DNA from: Shewanella basaltis
Lineage (GTDB): Bacteria > Pseudomonadota > Gammaproteobacteria > Enterobacterales > Shewanellaceae
Assembly: GCF_023283885.1 (NCBI RefSeq)
Contig: NZ_JAKILA010000032.1
Coordinates: forward strand, 1-44,352
Length of the DNA: 44,352 nt
Direction: 5' to 3'
A program made the translations under genes and the position numbers. Every line of letters begins with the position of its first letter. Position 1 is the stretch's first letter. Under the pieces are notes generated by a model. The model was not told the origin of the DNA. It saw nothing but the letters and a program-made list of their open reading frames with translations, and did no database searches. Positions 24,569 through 33,287 of the stretch are shown one piece after another.

Positions 24569-27500
24569 ATGCTATATAAATTAATTGAAATCGCCATCGA
24601 AAAGCGATTACTGGTGCTGCTTGGGCTTGTTGCTACAGTGATAGCCAGCTTGGTTATGTTGCCTAAGTTGAATTTAGATGCGTTTCCTGACGTGACTAAC
24701 GTTCAAGTGACCATCAATACCGAGGCAGAAGGGCTAGCTGCGGAAGAAGTTGAAAAGTTGATTAGCTATCCTGTTGAGGCAGCGATGTATGCCTTGCCAG
24801 CCGTAACAGAAGTTAGATCTTTATCGCGTACCGGTTTATCGTTAGTCACCGTGGTCTTTGCGCAAGGCACCGATATTTACTTTGCTCGTCAGCAGGTGTT
24901 TGAACAACTGCAAGCAGCAAAAGAAATGATCCCATCGGGTGTTGGTTCACCCGAAATTGGACCAAATACGTCTGGTTTAGGGCAAATTTATCAATACATT
25001 TTGCGCGCTGAAGCTGGTTCAAATATAAGTGCATTTGAACTACGCAGTTTGAACGACTACTTAGTGAAACTGCTATTAATGCCAGTCAGTGGTGTGACCG
25101 AAGTATTATCATTTGGCGGTGAAGTACTGCAATACCAGGTGCAAGTTGATCCCAATAAGCTGCGCAGTTATGGCTTGTCGATGACCCAAGTAAGCCAAGC
25201 GTTAGAAAGTAATAACCGTAATGCTGGTGGTTGGTTTATGGACCAAGGACAAGAACAACTTGTCGTGCGGGGATATGGTTTGCTACCCGCCGGTGACGAG
25301 GGGTTACACGCTATTGCAGATATACCACTGACAGAAGTGAATGGTACACCGATTAGAGTGTCCGACATTGCCACCGTGGCGTTTGGCAGCGAAATTAGAG
25401 TCGGCGCAGTGACCATGTCACGTCGGCAAACACCCACTGACAGTAATAACCAAGCCGATATCCAAGTATTGGGTGAGGTGGTTGCTGGTGTCGTACTTAA
25501 ACGCATGGGCGCCAATACCAAAGCCACTATAGATGACATCAATTCACGAGTGAGTTTAATTGAGCAATCCTTACCAAAAGGAGTGTCATTTGAAGTGTTT
25601 TACGACCAAGCCGATTTAGTCGATAAAGCGGTGACGACGGTGATTGAAGCGTTATTGATGGCCTTTGGTTTTATCGTGATTATTTTGGCGCTATTTCTGG
25701 TTAATATTCGTGCAACATTGTTGGTGTTGCTGTCGATCCCTTTGTCGATCGGGATCGCGCTATTGATCATGTCTTACTATGGTATGTCAGCTAACTTAAT
25801 GTCTTTAGGTGGCCTTGCTGTTGCGATTGGTATGTTGGTTGATGGATCTGTGGTGATGGTTGAAAACATCTTTAAGCATGTCAGTGGTCAACACCTTGAC
25901 GAGTATGCCGAACCACAAAGTATGGCGATTAAGATTATGTTGGCTGCTAAAGAAGTGTGTAGCCCCATTTTCTTTGCCACAGCCATTATTATCGTTGTAT
26001 TTATGCCGTTATTTGCCCTGGAGGGCGTTGAAGGTAAGCTGTTTCAGCCCATGGCAATTAGCATTATTTTAGCCATGCTAGCGGCATTAATCGTGGCATT
26101 GTTGGCCGTACCAGCATTGGCCGTCTTCCTGTTTAACAAGGGAGTCGTGATACGCCAAAGCAAAGTGTTGTTCCCCATTGATGCCCTGTATCGACACATA
26201 TTGTCGTTCGCATTGTCTCGTCCAAAATGGGTGATGCTTGCAGCCGTCATGTTGTTTGCTTTCAGTATGTTGTTACTGCCAAAACTCGGTACTGAATTTG
26301 TGCCTGAATTGGAAGAGGGCACGATTAATTTACGCGTCACTTTGGCACCCACCGCCAGTTTGGCTACCTCAATTGATGTCGCACCCAAAATTGAGGCCAT
26401 GTTACTGGAGTTCCCTGAGGTGGAATACGCGTTAAGCCGTATTGGCGCGCCAGAACTGGGTGGTGATCCAGAGCCCGTCAGTAACATTGAAATTTATATT
26501 GGCCTTAAACCCGTTGAGCAATGGACATCCGCCAGTGATCGCTTTGAGCTACAACGGTTAATGGAACAACGCTTGGCGATATTCCCAGGTTTACTACTGA
26601 CGTTTTCACAACCTATTGCTACCCGTGTCGATGAGTTGTTATCGGGCGTTAAAGCACAGTTAGCGATTAAAATTTTTGGCCCAGATTTAACAATACTGTC
26701 TGAAAAAGGCCAAATACTGACGGATTTAGTTGCCAAAATCCCCGGCGCGGTTGATGTGTCGTTAGAGCAAGTCAGTGGCGAAGCACAACTGGTTGTTAGG
26801 CCAAAACGAGAGGTGTTGGCCCGCTATGGCATTAGTGTCGATGAAATCATGAGCTTAGTGACTCAAGGAATTGGTGGTGCCAGTGCTGGCCAAGTGATTG
26901 ACGGTAATGCTCGTTATGACATTAACCTGCGGTTGGCGCAGCAATATCGTAGTGCGCCAGATGTAATTGAAGACTTGCTAATCAATGGCGACAATGGCGC
27001 GATTGTACGCTTAGGAGATCTCGCTGATGTGGTGATTGAAATGGCGCCGCCGAATATTCGCCGTGACGATGTGCAACGACGGGTTGTGGTGCAAGCTAAT
27101 GTGTCTGGCCGAGATATGGGCTCTGTGGTCAAGGATATTTACGCCATTGTGCCACAAGCTGGACTCCCCGCTGGTTACACTGTGGTGGTGGGCGGCCAAT
27201 ATGAAAACCAGCAACGTGCGCAGCAAAAGCTTATGTTAGTGGTGCCTATCTCGATAGGACTGATTGCTTTGTTGTTGTATTTCGCGTTTGGGTCACTAAA
27301 ACAAGTCGTGCTCATTATGGCTAATGTGCCACTTGCACTTATTGGTGGGGTCATTGCGCTGTATATCACAGAGACATACATGTCGGTACCTAGCTCTATT
27401 GGTTTCATTACTTTGTTTGGGGTGGCGGTATTGAATGGTGTCGTGCTGGTGGACTCGATTAACCAGCGAAGGCAAGCATCAGATGAAAACCTGTCCGACA

Positions 27501-27727
27501 GTGTTTATCAAGGTACGTTAGGACGATTACGTCCGGTATTAATGACGGCACTAACCTCTGCATTAGGGTTAATGCCAATCTTGTTATCATCTGGTATTGG
27601 CAGTGAAATCCAACAACCCTTAGCGGTGGTGATTATTGGCGGTTTATTTAGCTCTACAGCCTTAACGTTGTTGGTATTGCCAACGGTTTATCAGTGGTTG
27701 TATAGCGATAAACGCTCATCAACGTAA
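24569..27727 (+). CDS. Heavy-metal RND efflux pump (CzcA/CusA family)
   Basis: Inner-membrane proton-driven pump of 1052 residues, expelling metal ions with the adaptor at 23432. It begins IEIAIEKRLLVLLGLVATVI and LDAFPDVTNVQVTINTEAEG, and has the usual two six-helix blocks around two large periplasmic loops; PVSNIEIYIGLKP and FSQPIATRVDELLSGVKAQLAIK belong to the porter domain. In helix 4 the segment LAVAIGMLVDGSVVMVEN keeps one Asp and the Glu, but the first Asp of the CzcA pattern (DFGxxVDGAVVxVEN) is Ala, as in CusA-like pumps. Metal specificity cannot be read with confidence. No CzcC/CusC outer-membrane factor gene is nearby. Confidence 0.95.
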   Translation: MLYKLIEIAIEKRLLVLLGLVATVIASLVMLPKLNLDAFPDVTNVQVTINTEAEGLAAEEVEKLISYPVEAAMYALPAVTEVRSLSRTGLSLVTVVFAQGTDIYFARQQVFEQLQAAKEMIPSGVGSPEIGPNTSGLGQIYQYILRAEAGSNISAFELRSLNDYLVKLLLMPVSGVTEVLSFGGEVLQYQVQVDPNKLRSYGLSMTQVSQALESNNRNAGGWFMDQGQEQLVVRGYGLLPAGDEGLHAIADIPLTEVNGTPIRVSDIATVAFGSEIRVGAVTMSRRQTPTDSNNQADIQVLGEVVAGVVLKRMGANTKATIDDINSRVSLIEQSLPKGVSFEVFYDQADLVDKAVTTVIEALLMAFGFIVIILALFLVNIRATLLVLLSIPLSIGIALLIMSYYGMSANLMSLGGLAVAIGMLVDGSVVMVENIFKHVSGQHLDEYAEPQSMAIKIMLAAKEVCSPIFFATAIIIVVFMPLFALEGVEGKLFQPMAISIILAMLAALIVALLAVPALAVFLFNKGVVIRQSKVLFPIDALYRHILSFALSRPKWVMLAAVMLFAFSMLLLPKLGTEFVPELEEGTINLRVTLAPTASLATSIDVAPKIEAMLLEFPEVEYALSRIGAPELGGDPEPVSNIEIYIGLKPVEQWTSASDRFELQRLMEQRLAIFPGLLLTFSQPIATRVDELLSGVKAQLAIKIFGPDLTILSEKGQILTDLVAKIPGAVDVSLEQVSGEAQLVVRPKREVLARYGISVDEIMSLVTQGIGGASAGQVIDGNARYDINLRLAQQYRSAPDVIEDLLINGDNGAIVRLGDLADVVIEMAPPNIRRDDVQRRVVVQANVSGRDMGSVVKDIYAIVPQAGLPAGYTVVVGGQYENQQRAQQKLMLVVPISIGLIALLLYFAFGSLKQVVLIMANVPLALIGGVIALYITETYMSVPSSIGFITLFGVAVLNGVVLVDSINQRRQASDENLSDSVYQGTLGRLRPVLMTALTSALGLMPILLSSGIGSEIQQPLAVVIIGGLFSSTALTLLVLPTVYQWLYSDKRSST

Positions 27728-27769
27728 CGATTAATATAAAGCCTGTTAGTTATATAAAAGTTCAACCTT

Positions 27770-27793
27770 AAGCCTACTCATCTGATTAGGCTT
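27770..27793 (+). terminator. Terminator of the RND operon
   Basis: Stem AAGCCTA with its complement (27770-27776 with 27787-27793) and a 10-nt loop, followed by a T-rich tract TTTTATTTTTATT. It lies 42 bp beyond the pump stop codon. Confidence 0.7.
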
Positions 27794-27804
27794 TTTTATT
27801 TTTA

Positions 27805-29010
27805 TTAATCAGGCTTTTTAGGCTTTAAGTTTAACCTCAATTTATTGGCCAATGGCTCGATGGCTGAACCTTGAACAATGACCGAAATCAGCACAATAAA
27901 AAACACCATGTGGATCATTTCTCGCGAGCCTTCAACCCCAGCAGCGGCAGGGATCAGTGCAAATACAATTGGTGTCGCCCCTTTTAATCCAATCATTGAT
28001 ACAAATAAGCGTTTTCGCCAGGTGGCTTGTGTAAACGGCAAATAACATAATTGCACAGCGAGTGGGCGAGCGACGACGATCAGTAAAATGGCTGGTAATA
28101 GCGACAGCGTGAATACAGGGAGCAATTGCTGCGGAAAGATCTGCAAGCCTAAAATAATAAACATTAACGACTGCGCCAACCACGATATACCATTAAAAAA
28201 GTGTTTACTTACCTCTGCACCTTTCTTTAAATAATTACCAATGATGACACCTGCGATGTACACCGCAATTAACTCGTTACCGCCTAAAATTTCAGTGCTC
28301 GAAACGGTAATGGCAAATGCGGCTAAGATAAACACCGGGATAAGTCCAAATTCTGGCAGTTTGATATTGTTTAGTGCCCAAACAGACAATTTTCCCATGA
28401 TTATGCCGATTACCGCCCCTACACCAATTTGCTGGCCTAGGCTTGAGATGATCGATAAGGCTGTCGGCGTACCGTTGGCACTGTTGATAATATAGTCGGT
28501 TAACATAATCACCATGAGTAGGGCGATGGGGTCGTTTGTGGCCGATTCGAATTCTAAAATAGTGCCTGTGCCTTGTTTTAATTTAAGCTTTTTAGATTCT
28601 AAAATTGAAAACACCGCCGCGGCGTCGGTAGATGACACTACCGCAGCAAATAGCATGCAGGTTATTAGGTTGAAGTCGAGTAACACATTCAATATAAAGC
28701 CAAAAATAATAGTGGTAAGAATCACCCCCATGGTGGAGAGCATGCCGCCTTCTTTCCAGGCAAAGCGAATATTTTTCATGGGAGTATTGAGGCCACCAAC
28801 AAATACTATGGTATTTAAGGCTAGGGTGCCTATCAGTGATGTTAGCTGTAAATCATCATAAACAAAGCCAAACTCACCATTTCCAAAAGCCAAACCAACG
28901 CCCATGAATATCAATAATGATGGCAAGCCTAATGTTTTAGAGGGATGGTGCAATAAAATGCCCACAGCAATAAGGATTGATATACCTAACACTATAATAT
29001 CTTGTGGCAT
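27805..29010 (-). CDS. CPA1-family cation/proton antiporter without regulatory tail
   Basis: An inner-membrane antiporter of 401 residues with about 12-13 hydrophobic segments, resembling the membrane part of NhaP2/CvrA, a K+(Na+)/H+ exchanger. Typical helices are PSKTLGLPSLLIFMGVGLAFG, the conserved SSTDAAAVFSILESK, EFESATNDPIALLMVIM with the ND pair of the ion site, and FVSMIGLKGATPIVFALIPA. The known NhaP2 proteins continue another 170 or so residues with TrkA-C and CorC/HlyC-like domains; here the protein ends at KPKKPD shortly after the last helix. The ion cannot be decided from sequence. It converges with the RND operon. Confidence 0.9.
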   Translation of the reverse strand: MPQDIIVLGISILIAVGILLHHPSKTLGLPSLLIFMGVGLAFGNGEFGFVYDDLQLTSLIGTLALNTIVFVGGLNTPMKNIRFAWKEGGMLSTMGVILTTIIFGFILNVLLDFNLITCMLFAAVVSSTDAAAVFSILESKKLKLKQGTGTILEFESATNDPIALLMVIMLTDYIINSANGTPTALSIISSLGQQIGVGAVIGIIMGKLSVWALNNIKLPEFGLIPVFILAAFAITVSSTEILGGNELIAVYIAGVIIGNYLKKGAEVSKHFFNGISWLAQSLMFIILGLQIFPQQLLPVFTLSLLPAILLIVVARPLAVQLCYLPFTQATWRKRLFVSMIGLKGATPIVFALIPAAAGVEGSREMIHMVFFIVLISVIVQGSAIEPLANKLRLNLKPKKPD

Positions 29011-29328
29011 TTTTGCTCTCCAAATTAAGAAGATTGTGTTTTACAGGCAGTTTAGCATTAAATTCACCTTAAACTTGTTTTATGAACATTTATACATCTA
29101 GGGCTTGTTGAGCTTAGCGGGTTGAATATTGTTCGAGTTAAACACGTTTTTAGCCGAACCGTTTGGGCGGAGTTTGTTGGCCATTTTTACTGGTTTATCG
29201 ACTTTTTATGCAGGAAAACGATACCTCAATGTTTCTGCCGCGCAGTTGTATATGTGAGTTATGGCCAACTGTTTGCTGTAAAGCAAGCCTGCTGATCAAT
29301 AAGCCTAATTACCAAGTTGCAACTAATC
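29011..29328. other. Intergenic region without recognised gene
   Basis: These 318 bp upstream of the antiporter hold its promoter region. A reading frame of about 100 codons starting at 29163 runs into the repeat element and has no family match, so it is not called. GTTGGCCA near 29177 and TGGCCAAC near 29262 form an inverted pair, perhaps a decayed repeat. Confidence 0.4.
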
Positions 29329-29524
29329 AACCTGAGCTCGGGATAATAAATGCCTTTCAAACAGTCCTTTGCCCTGCTCACTGCGTTGAATCGACTTACA
29401 ATAGGCTAGCTATTGACGCGTCATTTCGCCTTGTTAGCAGAACAAATGACAAGCTTGAAAGTGAGAATGGGTAACGTGTTGATTTTAAATAGTATAAGTT
29501 CATCCCTTATCCCGAGCTCAGGTT
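29329..29524 (-). repeat. MITE-like element, family 2, copy B
   Basis: A 196-bp element with perfect 18-bp terminal inverted repeats AACCTGAGCTCGGGATAA. In reverse orientation it shares the interior of copy A (9412-9605) and copy C (44234 to the end), including the palindrome TTGACGCGTCAA. It is non-coding and sits in the gap between the antiporter and the small membrane protein at 29782. Confidence 0.9.
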
Positions 29525-29781
29525 AATAATAATTGTTATTTTATACCATGCACGTCGATGGCATGTTTTTAATTACTCGGTTTAGCTTACATCTCAATAT
29601 GTGTGCCGCTGGTTCAAAAGCTCATTATTCACTGGCTGATATTTACTCATTAGCGCATTAATGTGGATGCAACATGGCATTTAGACAATAGCAATAATGC
29701 AATTTTATTTATCATGTTAACATTTTTATTACATTTGTTCGGTGGTAATATAGCTTATGTGGATTATTTTACAGACTCAAT

Positions 29782-30156
29782 ATGGCCATATTAATTAGTC
29801 TTTGGGGTATTAGCATTTGTTGTTTTGGGGTGTTTATGCTGCTCAAGCCTGCGGTGTTCTCACATGCTATTATCCAGTTTAGTCGGAAACGTTATTTCCA
29901 TTATGTTGAGATCATTTCACGCCTGGCCATTGGTGCGGCATTATTGTTAGATGCCCATAACACCGCTCACCCACTTGTGTTTGAATTTATGGGTAATTTA
30001 TTGTTTATAGTTGCAATTTTTTTGGTTTTTATCACAGAGAAATACCATAAAAAATTTGCAATTAGTGCTGCAAAACACGGTGTAAACTGGTTTAAGCCTG
30101 CCGGAGCGATTGCTATCGTTTTTGGCTTATGGACAGTATATGTCAGTGTTGTCTAA
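29782..30156 (+). CDS. Small four-helix membrane protein, unknown function
   Basis: A 124-residue hydrophobic protein with four predicted membrane segments: about 2-22 (AILISLWGISICCFGVFMLL), 42-58 (IISRLAIGAALLLDA), 66-83 (FEFMGNLLFIVAIFLVFI) and 105-122 (AGAIAIVFGLWTVYVSVV). A basic loop EKYHKKFAISAAKHG separates helices three and four. It looks like a conserved inner-membrane protein of the Shewanella type, but I recognise no named family. It starts 257 bp after the family 2 element, in AT-rich DNA, with no clear ribosome site, and appears monocistronic. Confidence 0.6.
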   Translation: MAILISLWGISICCFGVFMLLKPAVFSHAIIQFSRKRYFHYVEIISRLAIGAALLLDAHNTAHPLVFEFMGNLLFIVAIFLVFITEKYHKKFAISAAKHGVNWFKPAGAIAIVFGLWTVYVSVV

Positions 30157-30291
30157 CCCTGCTTAATGTTGCTTGTATTCAGTTAACGTTATTATTTTTT
30201 CTTTTTTGTTAAAATTTTATTTTATCAAAGTACCCCTCTAAGCCGCACAGCGATTGGATTTGCATATTTTTGCAATGTTAGTGAAATGTTA

Positions 30292-30341
30292 TTGTCATTT
30301 TTACGCAGTCTTTTTGTCATTTTTAACCGTTAGCTTGTCAT
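30292..30341 (+). promoter_or_regulatory. Three TTGTCAT boxes upstream of the lipoprotein-receptor operon
   Basis: TTGTCAT occurs at 30292-30298, 30314-30320 and 30335-30341, with starts 22 and 21 bp apart. Twenty-two bp is two PhoB repeat periods, and the same heptamer forms the Pho box at 17235. The intermediate half-sites are weak (ACGCAGT at 30303), so PhoB control is possible but less certain than for the PhoD-like gene. Confidence 0.45.
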
Positions 30342-30386
30342 CCAGCCGATTTACTCACACGCTTACATCCGTCTTCGGAGATGACA

Positions 30387-33203
30387 ATGGAACTGAAAAA
30401 CCTTTTTAAACTAACTGCTCTTTCAACAGCGCTTGCTGCTACGTTAGGTCTTGCTGGTTGTGGTGGTGATATCAACATCAACACAGGTAATGAAACCACA
30501 ACACCGACAACCCCAACAACTCCAACCACCCCGACTCAAAGCGCACAGGAGCTATCTTACAGTGGTTTTGCCACTAAGAGCTCAACTGTAGTGGGTGGTA
30601 AAGAAGTTTGGGTGTTAAAGGGAACGCTAGCGCCTTCAACTGCGGCATCAACCATTACAACTGGTGGCCAAAATGGCGATTTGATTGTATTAGGCGATGA
30701 CGTTGTATGGAAATTAGATGGCGCAGTTATTGCGGGTGGCGATAACGAAAATTCAATTGAATTATCCATTCTTCCTGGCACCACTATTTTAGGTGGTAGC
30801 GACTCATACCTGGTCATTAACCGTGGTTCAAAAATCATGGCAGAAGGCACAGCCGCTGAGCCTATTGTGTTTACCTCAGTAGAAGCAGGTTTAGGTGAAG
30901 AAGGTGAAGCTGGTCAATGGGGTGGGTTAGTGTTATTGGGTAATGCGCCTGTTAACAGCTGTCCAGATCTGACCAATTGTGATGCGTCATTTGAGGTGGG
31001 CAATTACAGCTACGGCGGTGATGACACTGAAGATAGCTCAGGTTCAATTAAGTATGTTCGTGTTGAATTTGGTGGTTTTAAAATCAACGACACCCAAGAA
31101 ATGAACGGTATTAGTTTTGCTGGTGTGGGTGCAGGCACAGAAGTTGACCATATCCAGATCCACTTAAACAATGATGACGGCGTTGAATTTTGGGGCGGTA
31201 ACGTGTCAATTTCAAACGTGGTACTGACAGAAAACTTTGACGACTCATTAGATTGGACTAACGGTTGGCAAGGTAGCGCACAACACGTTTATATTCGTCA
31301 GGCTGACAACGGTTCAAACCGTGGTATTGAAGCCGACAGTAACAGCGATGCAGCTGCATCACCTATGTCACAACCTGCGCTGGCTAACTTTACAATCCAG
31401 GTTGCCAATGGTACCAACAGCGGCGGTGACGATGCTGAAGGTATTTTGTTCCGTAAAGGCACGGGCGCTCACGCTTATAACATGTTGGTTAAAGGTGATG
31501 TGGACTCTGGTGAGTGTTTAGAGGTGAACGATGATGCAACGGTTAACAATGCAAACACTGCTGAGTTAACTATGCAAAACAGCTTAATTGATTGTGTCGA
31601 GCCATTTAAAGATGCCAAGGTTGATGCCGCAGCAGGTACAACGTTGGCACTGGACGTAGAAGCATGGTTTAACGGCCAAGATGGTAACCTAGTTGGTGCA
31701 TCTGATTTAACAGATTACATGCCTAATTCATCATCAGTTGCATTAACTGGCGGTAAAGCCGATTTAAGCAACATTGATGCACGTTTAAAAAATGCTAATT
31801 ATATCGGTGCTTTTGATGGCACCAATGACTGGACCGTTGGTTGGACTACGGCCATTCATGACGATGTTGACACTACGCCTGCAGAATTACCTGTGATGAC
31901 TTCTTGTCCGGTAGGTACGACGGCATCTGACGCAGTTGCGGGCTTATACAAAGACTCATCAGTGACCTTAATCTGTACGCTTGAAGGCAACGTGCTAAGC
32001 AATACCACTTTACTTGCTGGCCAAAACGTCATGTACAAAATTGACGGCGGCGCGGTACTTGTAGGTGAAGATAAAGGCACATCAGCGACTTTAGCTATCC
32101 AGGCAGGTGTTAAGTTATTTGCTACTGCTAACAGCTACATTGCCGTAAGCCGTGGTTCTAAAATTATGGCTCAAGGCAGTGCTGACTACCCAATTATTAT
32201 GACATCTGAAGAAGATGTGATTGCCGGTGCACAAGGTGAACGTGGTCAATGGGGTGGTTTAGTTATTCTGGGTAAAGGCTTAACTAACACATGCCCAGAT
32301 AAAAACGCATGTGACGCATCGTTTGAGGTAGGCGACTTCCCATATGGTGGTAACGACAACACTGATAACAGCGGTCAAATTAGTTACGTTGTTGTTAAGT
32401 ACGCAGGCTTTAAAGTTAACGATACCCAAGAAATGAACGGTATTTCGTTTGCTGCAGTGGGCAGTGGTACGCAAGTTGACCATATTCAAGTGCATGCTAA
32501 CGGCGATGATGGCGTAGAGTTTTGGGGTGGCGCGGTTAACTTAAAATATGTTTACCTAACTGAAAACTTTGACGATTCATTAGACTGGACTAACGGTTGG
32601 ACCGGTAAAGCACAGTTTGTGTACATCACTCATGAAGATGGCAACGCAAACCGTGGTATCGAAGCTGACAGCAACAGCTCAGGTGCAGCGGCAACGCCAG
32701 TGTCTGCGCCAAAGCTTGCTAACTTCACGATTTTACCGGGTGTTGATACGCCAAATGCGAGCGGCGACAGCGGCGAAGGTATCTTGTTACGTGTTGGTAC
32801 CGCAGGCGAGCTTTACAACGTGCTAGTACAAGGCCGTAAAGGAAGCACTGCTGAAACGGAATCTGGTGAGTGTTTAGAGCTCGACGGTTCGGTATCAAGC
32901 CTAGTTGACAATGTGAATGCGGGTACTCTAGTGATGACTCACTCAATCATCGATTGTAACGAGCCATTCAAAACATCGGGTACGACCGTGATAAACACTG
33001 AAACTTGGTTTATGGGTCAAGAAGGTAACTCAACGTCAGTGGTAAGCATTACCGACGGTATGCCAGCTGCAAATGACACAACACTTCTTGGTAAAGGTAA
33101 AGACTTAAGTACTGATGACAGCTTCTTCGAATCAACCAACTACATTGGTGCATTCGATGGCCAGACAGACTGGCGTCAAGGTTGGGCTTTTGAGCCACAG
33201 TAA
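30387..33203 (+). CDS. Outer-membrane lipoprotein with duplicated beta-helix domain
   Basis: A 938-residue lipoprotein: the signal ends LGLAGC, followed by a Thr/Pro linker (TTPTTPTTPTTPTQS). Two homologous halves follow. Each carries the same ordered blocks: NRGSKIMAEG / SRGSKIMAQG, GQWGGLVLLG / GQWGGLVILG, CDASFEVGNY / CDASFEVGDF, NDTQEMNGISFA, DDGVEFWGG, TENFDDSLDWTNGW, NRGIEADSN and GECLE. The repeating strands suggest right-handed parallel beta-helices, probably exposed at the cell surface. The second half begins near residue 500. The start at 30387 has CGGAG 6 bp upstream; an in-frame ATG at 30381 is too close. It lies 84 bp before a TonB-dependent receptor gene and probably delivers or captures the receptor's ligand. 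The ligand is unknown. Confidence 0.85.
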   Translation: MELKNLFKLTALSTALAATLGLAGCGGDININTGNETTTPTTPTTPTTPTQSAQELSYSGFATKSSTVVGGKEVWVLKGTLAPSTAASTITTGGQNGDLIVLGDDVVWKLDGAVIAGGDNENSIELSILPGTTILGGSDSYLVINRGSKIMAEGTAAEPIVFTSVEAGLGEEGEAGQWGGLVLLGNAPVNSCPDLTNCDASFEVGNYSYGGDDTEDSSGSIKYVRVEFGGFKINDTQEMNGISFAGVGAGTEVDHIQIHLNNDDGVEFWGGNVSISNVVLTENFDDSLDWTNGWQGSAQHVYIRQADNGSNRGIEADSNSDAAASPMSQPALANFTIQVANGTNSGGDDAEGILFRKGTGAHAYNMLVKGDVDSGECLEVNDDATVNNANTAELTMQNSLIDCVEPFKDAKVDAAAGTTLALDVEAWFNGQDGNLVGASDLTDYMPNSSSVALTGGKADLSNIDARLKNANYIGAFDGTNDWTVGWTTAIHDDVDTTPAELPVMTSCPVGTTASDAVAGLYKDSSVTLICTLEGNVLSNTTLLAGQNVMYKIDGGAVLVGEDKGTSATLAIQAGVKLFATANSYIAVSRGSKIMAQGSADYPIIMTSEEDVIAGAQGERGQWGGLVILGKGLTNTCPDKNACDASFEVGDFPYGGNDNTDNSGQISYVVVKYAGFKVNDTQEMNGISFAAVGSGTQVDHIQVHANGDDGVEFWGGAVNLKYVYLTENFDDSLDWTNGWTGKAQFVYITHEDGNANRGIEADSNSSGAAATPVSAPKLANFTILPGVDTPNASGDSGEGILLRVGTAGELYNVLVQGRKGSTAETESGECLELDGSVSSLVDNVNAGTLVMTHSIIDCNEPFKTSGTTVINTETWFMGQEGNSTSVVSITDGMPAANDTTLLGKGKDLSTDDSFFESTNYIGAFDGQTDWRQGWAFEPQ

Positions 33204-33233
33204 TCACCTTGATAAGTAATCAGTGACCTATTA

Positions 33234-33257
33234 ATAGCCGCTCGCAAGGGCGGCTAT
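33234..33257 (+). other. Intercistronic hairpin in the receptor operon
   Basis: An 8-bp stem ATAGCCGC with its complement (33234-33241 with 33250-33257) lies between the lipoprotein and receptor genes, without a T tract. It may protect the upstream message or partly reduce readthrough into the receptor gene. Confidence 0.5.
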
Positions 33258-33287
33258 CTCTGAACCGCATACAGGATAGTAAAAAGT

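Noticed and set aside
29163..29474. A 103-codon plus-strand reading frame in the antiporter upstream region
   Set aside because: It runs into the family 2 MITE, has no recognisable family and no start signal.
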